Source: Deltaproteobacteria bacterium
GTDB lineage: Bacteria; UBA10199; DSSB01
Direction of reading: 5' to 3'
NCBI GenBank assembly: GCA_021414045.1
Contig: JAIOPF010000203.1
Location: forward strand, 5,391-13,446
DNA: 8,056 nt
The notes beneath the pieces were generated by a model. It saw nothing but the letters and a program-made list of their open reading frames with translations. It had not been told where the DNA came from and did no database searches. Below are positions 6,902 to 8,056 of this stretch, piece after piece (within the stretch, counting starts at the first letter, position 1; each line of letters opens with the position of its first letter). Position numbers and translations under genes: made by a program.

Positions 6902-7194
6902 TGGAAAAAAAATTGCTCTACATCATCATGCATCCGGCGATGCTGCTCACGCTGATTTTAGGCGTCCTGCTGATTTCGCAGAACCCATCCGTGCTCCGCG
7001 CGCCCTGGTTCCACGTCAAGCTACTCGCGGTCGCCGCGCTGATCGCCTATCAAATTTTCGCCGGAATCGTCGCCAAGCGCTTCGCTCGCGGCGATTTCTT
7101 CCTTTCGGAAAAAGCCTGCCGCATGATCAACGAAATCCCGACCCTGCTCCTGGTCGTTATCGTGATCATGGTGGTGGTGAAGCCTTGGAGTTAA
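6802..7194 (+). CDS. hemJ: Protoporphyrinogen IX oxidase HemJ (UPF0093 membrane protein), N-terminus truncated
   Basis: Membrane enzyme that oxidises protoporphyrinogen IX to protoporphyrin IX, the step between HemN and HemH. The 130 residues show the family hallmarks WFAGLFYIFRLFVYH (4-18), a MEKKLLYIIMHPAM segment (34-47), a WFHVKLL segment (69-75) and the end NEIPTLLLVVIVIMVVVKPW (110-129). Four membrane helices are expected at about 1-17, 44-58, 72-90 and 112-127. HemJ proteins usually have about 140-150 residues. Here some 10-15 N-terminal residues are absent, including the lead with a conserved histidine that normally precedes the first WFAGLFY motif. Upstream, the frame is open through SNHPNLLIF but has no ATG, GTG or TTG, and no ribosome-binding site precedes the ATG at 6802. 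The coding frame is shifted relative to hemN, which overlaps it by 100 bases. Damage or a sequence error at the junction is likely. hemH starts two codons' reach downstream. Confidence 0.85.
   Translation: MVAWFAGLFYIFRLFVYHAKFQGQAEMRAAYQVMEKKLLYIIMHPAMLLTLILGVLLISQNPSVLRAPWFHVKLLAVAALIAYQIFAGIVAKRFARGDFFLSEKACRMINEIPTLLLVVIVIMVVVKPWS
7187..7190 (+). promoter_or_regulatory. Ribosome-binding site for hemH inside the hemJ tail
   Basis: GGAG lies five bases before the hemH ATG at 7196 and is formed by the last codons of hemJ. Only one base separates the hemJ stop TAA (7192-7194) from the hemH start, so the two genes are very probably translated from one message with coupling. Confidence 0.65.
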
Positions 7195-7195
7195 A

Positions 7196-8056
7196 ATGAT
7201 CGGCGTTCTACTCATCAATCTCGGCACCCCCAAAGAACCGACCACTCGCGAGGTCCGCCGCTACCTGCGTGAATTCCTCTCCGATCCGCTCGTCATCGAT
7301 ATCAGCCCCCTGGGCCGTTGGATGCTGGTGAACCTGATCATCGCCCCCTTCCGTTCCCCCAAATCCGCCGCGGCCTACCAAAAAATCTGGACTCCGGGAG
7401 GATCTCCCCTACTCTTTCATACCCGCGAGTTGGGAAAAAAAGTTTCCGAGCGCCTGGGACCCGACTACGCCGTGGAAATCGGGATGCGCTACGGAGAGCC
7501 GTCGATCGCCTCCGCAATGCGGAGACTGCGCGACCGCAAGGTGCAAGAAATCCGGGTCTTGCCACTTTATCCGCAGTATTCCTCCGCGGCCACGGGTTCC
7601 ACCCAGGAAGAAGTATTCCGCGTCGCCAAGGCCAGCGAGAACCTGACGCCTATCCAATTCCTGCTTCCCTTCTTCGATCACCCCGGCTTCATCCGCGCCT
7701 TCGCCGAAATCGGAGGCCCCCGGCTAGAGGCCTTCAAGCCCGACCATGTCCTGTTCAGCTTTCACGGCCTCCCCGAGCGGCAAATCAAACGAGGCGACAC
7801 GGCGGGAGATCATTGCCTGCAAAAACCGGATTGCTGCGACAAGATCATCCCCGCGAACGGCCTCTGCTACCGCGCGCACAGTTTCGCCACCGCGCGGGCC
7901 ATCGCTAAATCCCTAAGCCTCAATCCCGAGAAATACACGATCTGCTTCCAATCCCGGCTAGGCCGTACGCCATGGATCAAGCCCTACACCGACCTCGTGA
8001 TCCCCGAATTGGCGAAGGAAGGAAAAAAACGCCTCGCCGTCTTCTGCCCCGCCTTC
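7196..8056 (+). CDS. hemH: Ferrochelatase with internal four-cysteine segment (partial, 3' end outside window)
   Basis: Inserts ferrous iron into protoporphyrin IX to make protoheme, the last step of the pathway begun by the two genes before it. The 287 visible residues show the family start GVLLINLGTP (3-12), the YLREFLSDP segment (23-31), GGSPL (68-72), GMRYGEPS (96-103) and LPLYPQYS (122-129). The catalytic histidine is in FSFHGLPER (H190). FQSRLGRTPWIKPYTD (251-266) and FCPAF (283-287) follow. About 30-45 residues should follow beyond the window, including the usual E-T-L-E-E segment. Between HGLPER and the FQSR motif sit C207, C213, C214 and C224 (spacing C-x5-CC-x9-C). This matches the compact internal [2Fe-2S]-binding type described for Myxococcus xanthus ferrochelatase (Shepherd, Dailey and Dailey). 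Cluster binding is an inference from that spacing. The gene is cotranscribed with hemJ. Confidence 0.97.
   Translation, partial: MIGVLLINLGTPKEPTTREVRRYLREFLSDPLVIDISPLGRWMLVNLIIAPFRSPKSAAAYQKIWTPGGSPLLFHTRELGKKVSERLGPDYAVEIGMRYGEPSIASAMRRLRDRKVQEIRVLPLYPQYSSAATGSTQEEVFRVAKASENLTPIQFLLPFFDHPGFIRAFAEIGGPRLEAFKPDHVLFSFHGLPERQIKRGDTAGDHCLQKPDCCDKIIPANGLCYRAHSFATARAIAKSLSLNPEKYTICFQSRLGRTPWIKPYTDLVIPELAKEGKKRLAVFCPAF

Noticed and set aside
6802..7194. hemN-hemJ as a genuine fusion protein made by frameshifting
   Set aside because: A one-base shift would join the frames but still leave HemN without its tail and HemJ without the start of its first helix. No slippery sequence with a downstream structure was seen.
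7318..7908. Plus-strand open frame of 196 Arg/Pro-rich residues
   Set aside because: It is an alternate frame of hemH, whose own frame shows every ferrochelatase motif.

Overview
The window comes from a moderately GC-rich, double-membrane-type bacterial chromosome. Its gene content is mostly conserved housekeeping: RNA helicase, fatty-acid activation, late heme synthesis and one sensor kinase. Three points suggest a lineage near the former Deltaproteobacteria (Myxococcota/Bdellovibrionota and related candidate groups), though none is decisive. Heme is made by the HemN/HemJ/HemH protoporphyrin route. The ferrochelatase carries an internal four-cysteine segment of the kind described for Myxococcus xanthus. 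A histidine kinase has a long N-terminal extension that I do not recognise. I see no phage, transposon, plasmid, CRISPR, tRNA or rRNA signal.

Layout from left to right. (1) Positions 1-821, minus strand: a DEAD-box RNA helicase (RhlE-like), cut by the window edge within its second RecA domain. (2) About 822-1056: a divergent intergenic region with weak promoter-like and dyad elements. (3) 1057-2835, plus strand: a complete long-chain acyl-CoA synthetase (FAA1/FadD type). (4) 2813-5245, minus strand: an 810-residue PAS-histidine kinase. It converges on the synthetase gene and overlaps it by 23 bp. Its first ~450 residues are an unrecognised, Ala/Gly/Leu-rich helical region. (5) 5246-5425: a divergent control region with a candidate promoter for the kinase, two copies of a GGGTAAAAAA-type element and a 12-bp perfect palindrome. 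(6) 5426-8056, plus strand: hemN, hemJ and hemH in pathway order, with hemH cut by the window end.

The heme genes encode three successive reactions: coproporphyrinogen III to protoporphyrinogen IX (HemN), then protoporphyrin IX (HemJ), then protoheme (HemH). They are packed as one transcription unit. The hemN/hemJ junction looks damaged: hemN lacks its family C-terminal tail and a stop codon at the expected place, and hemJ lacks the start of its first membrane helix and a ribosome-binding site. This points to a short deletion or an assembly error of a few tens of bases around 6750-6801. The best ribosome-binding site before hemN serves an ATG that is followed two codons later by an in-frame TAG, so hemN probably starts at a second ATG just downstream.

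I see no clear case for a wholly new system. The most unusual items are the kinase N-terminal module, the hemN/hemJ junction, the cysteine-rich ferrochelatase segment and the odd hemN start.
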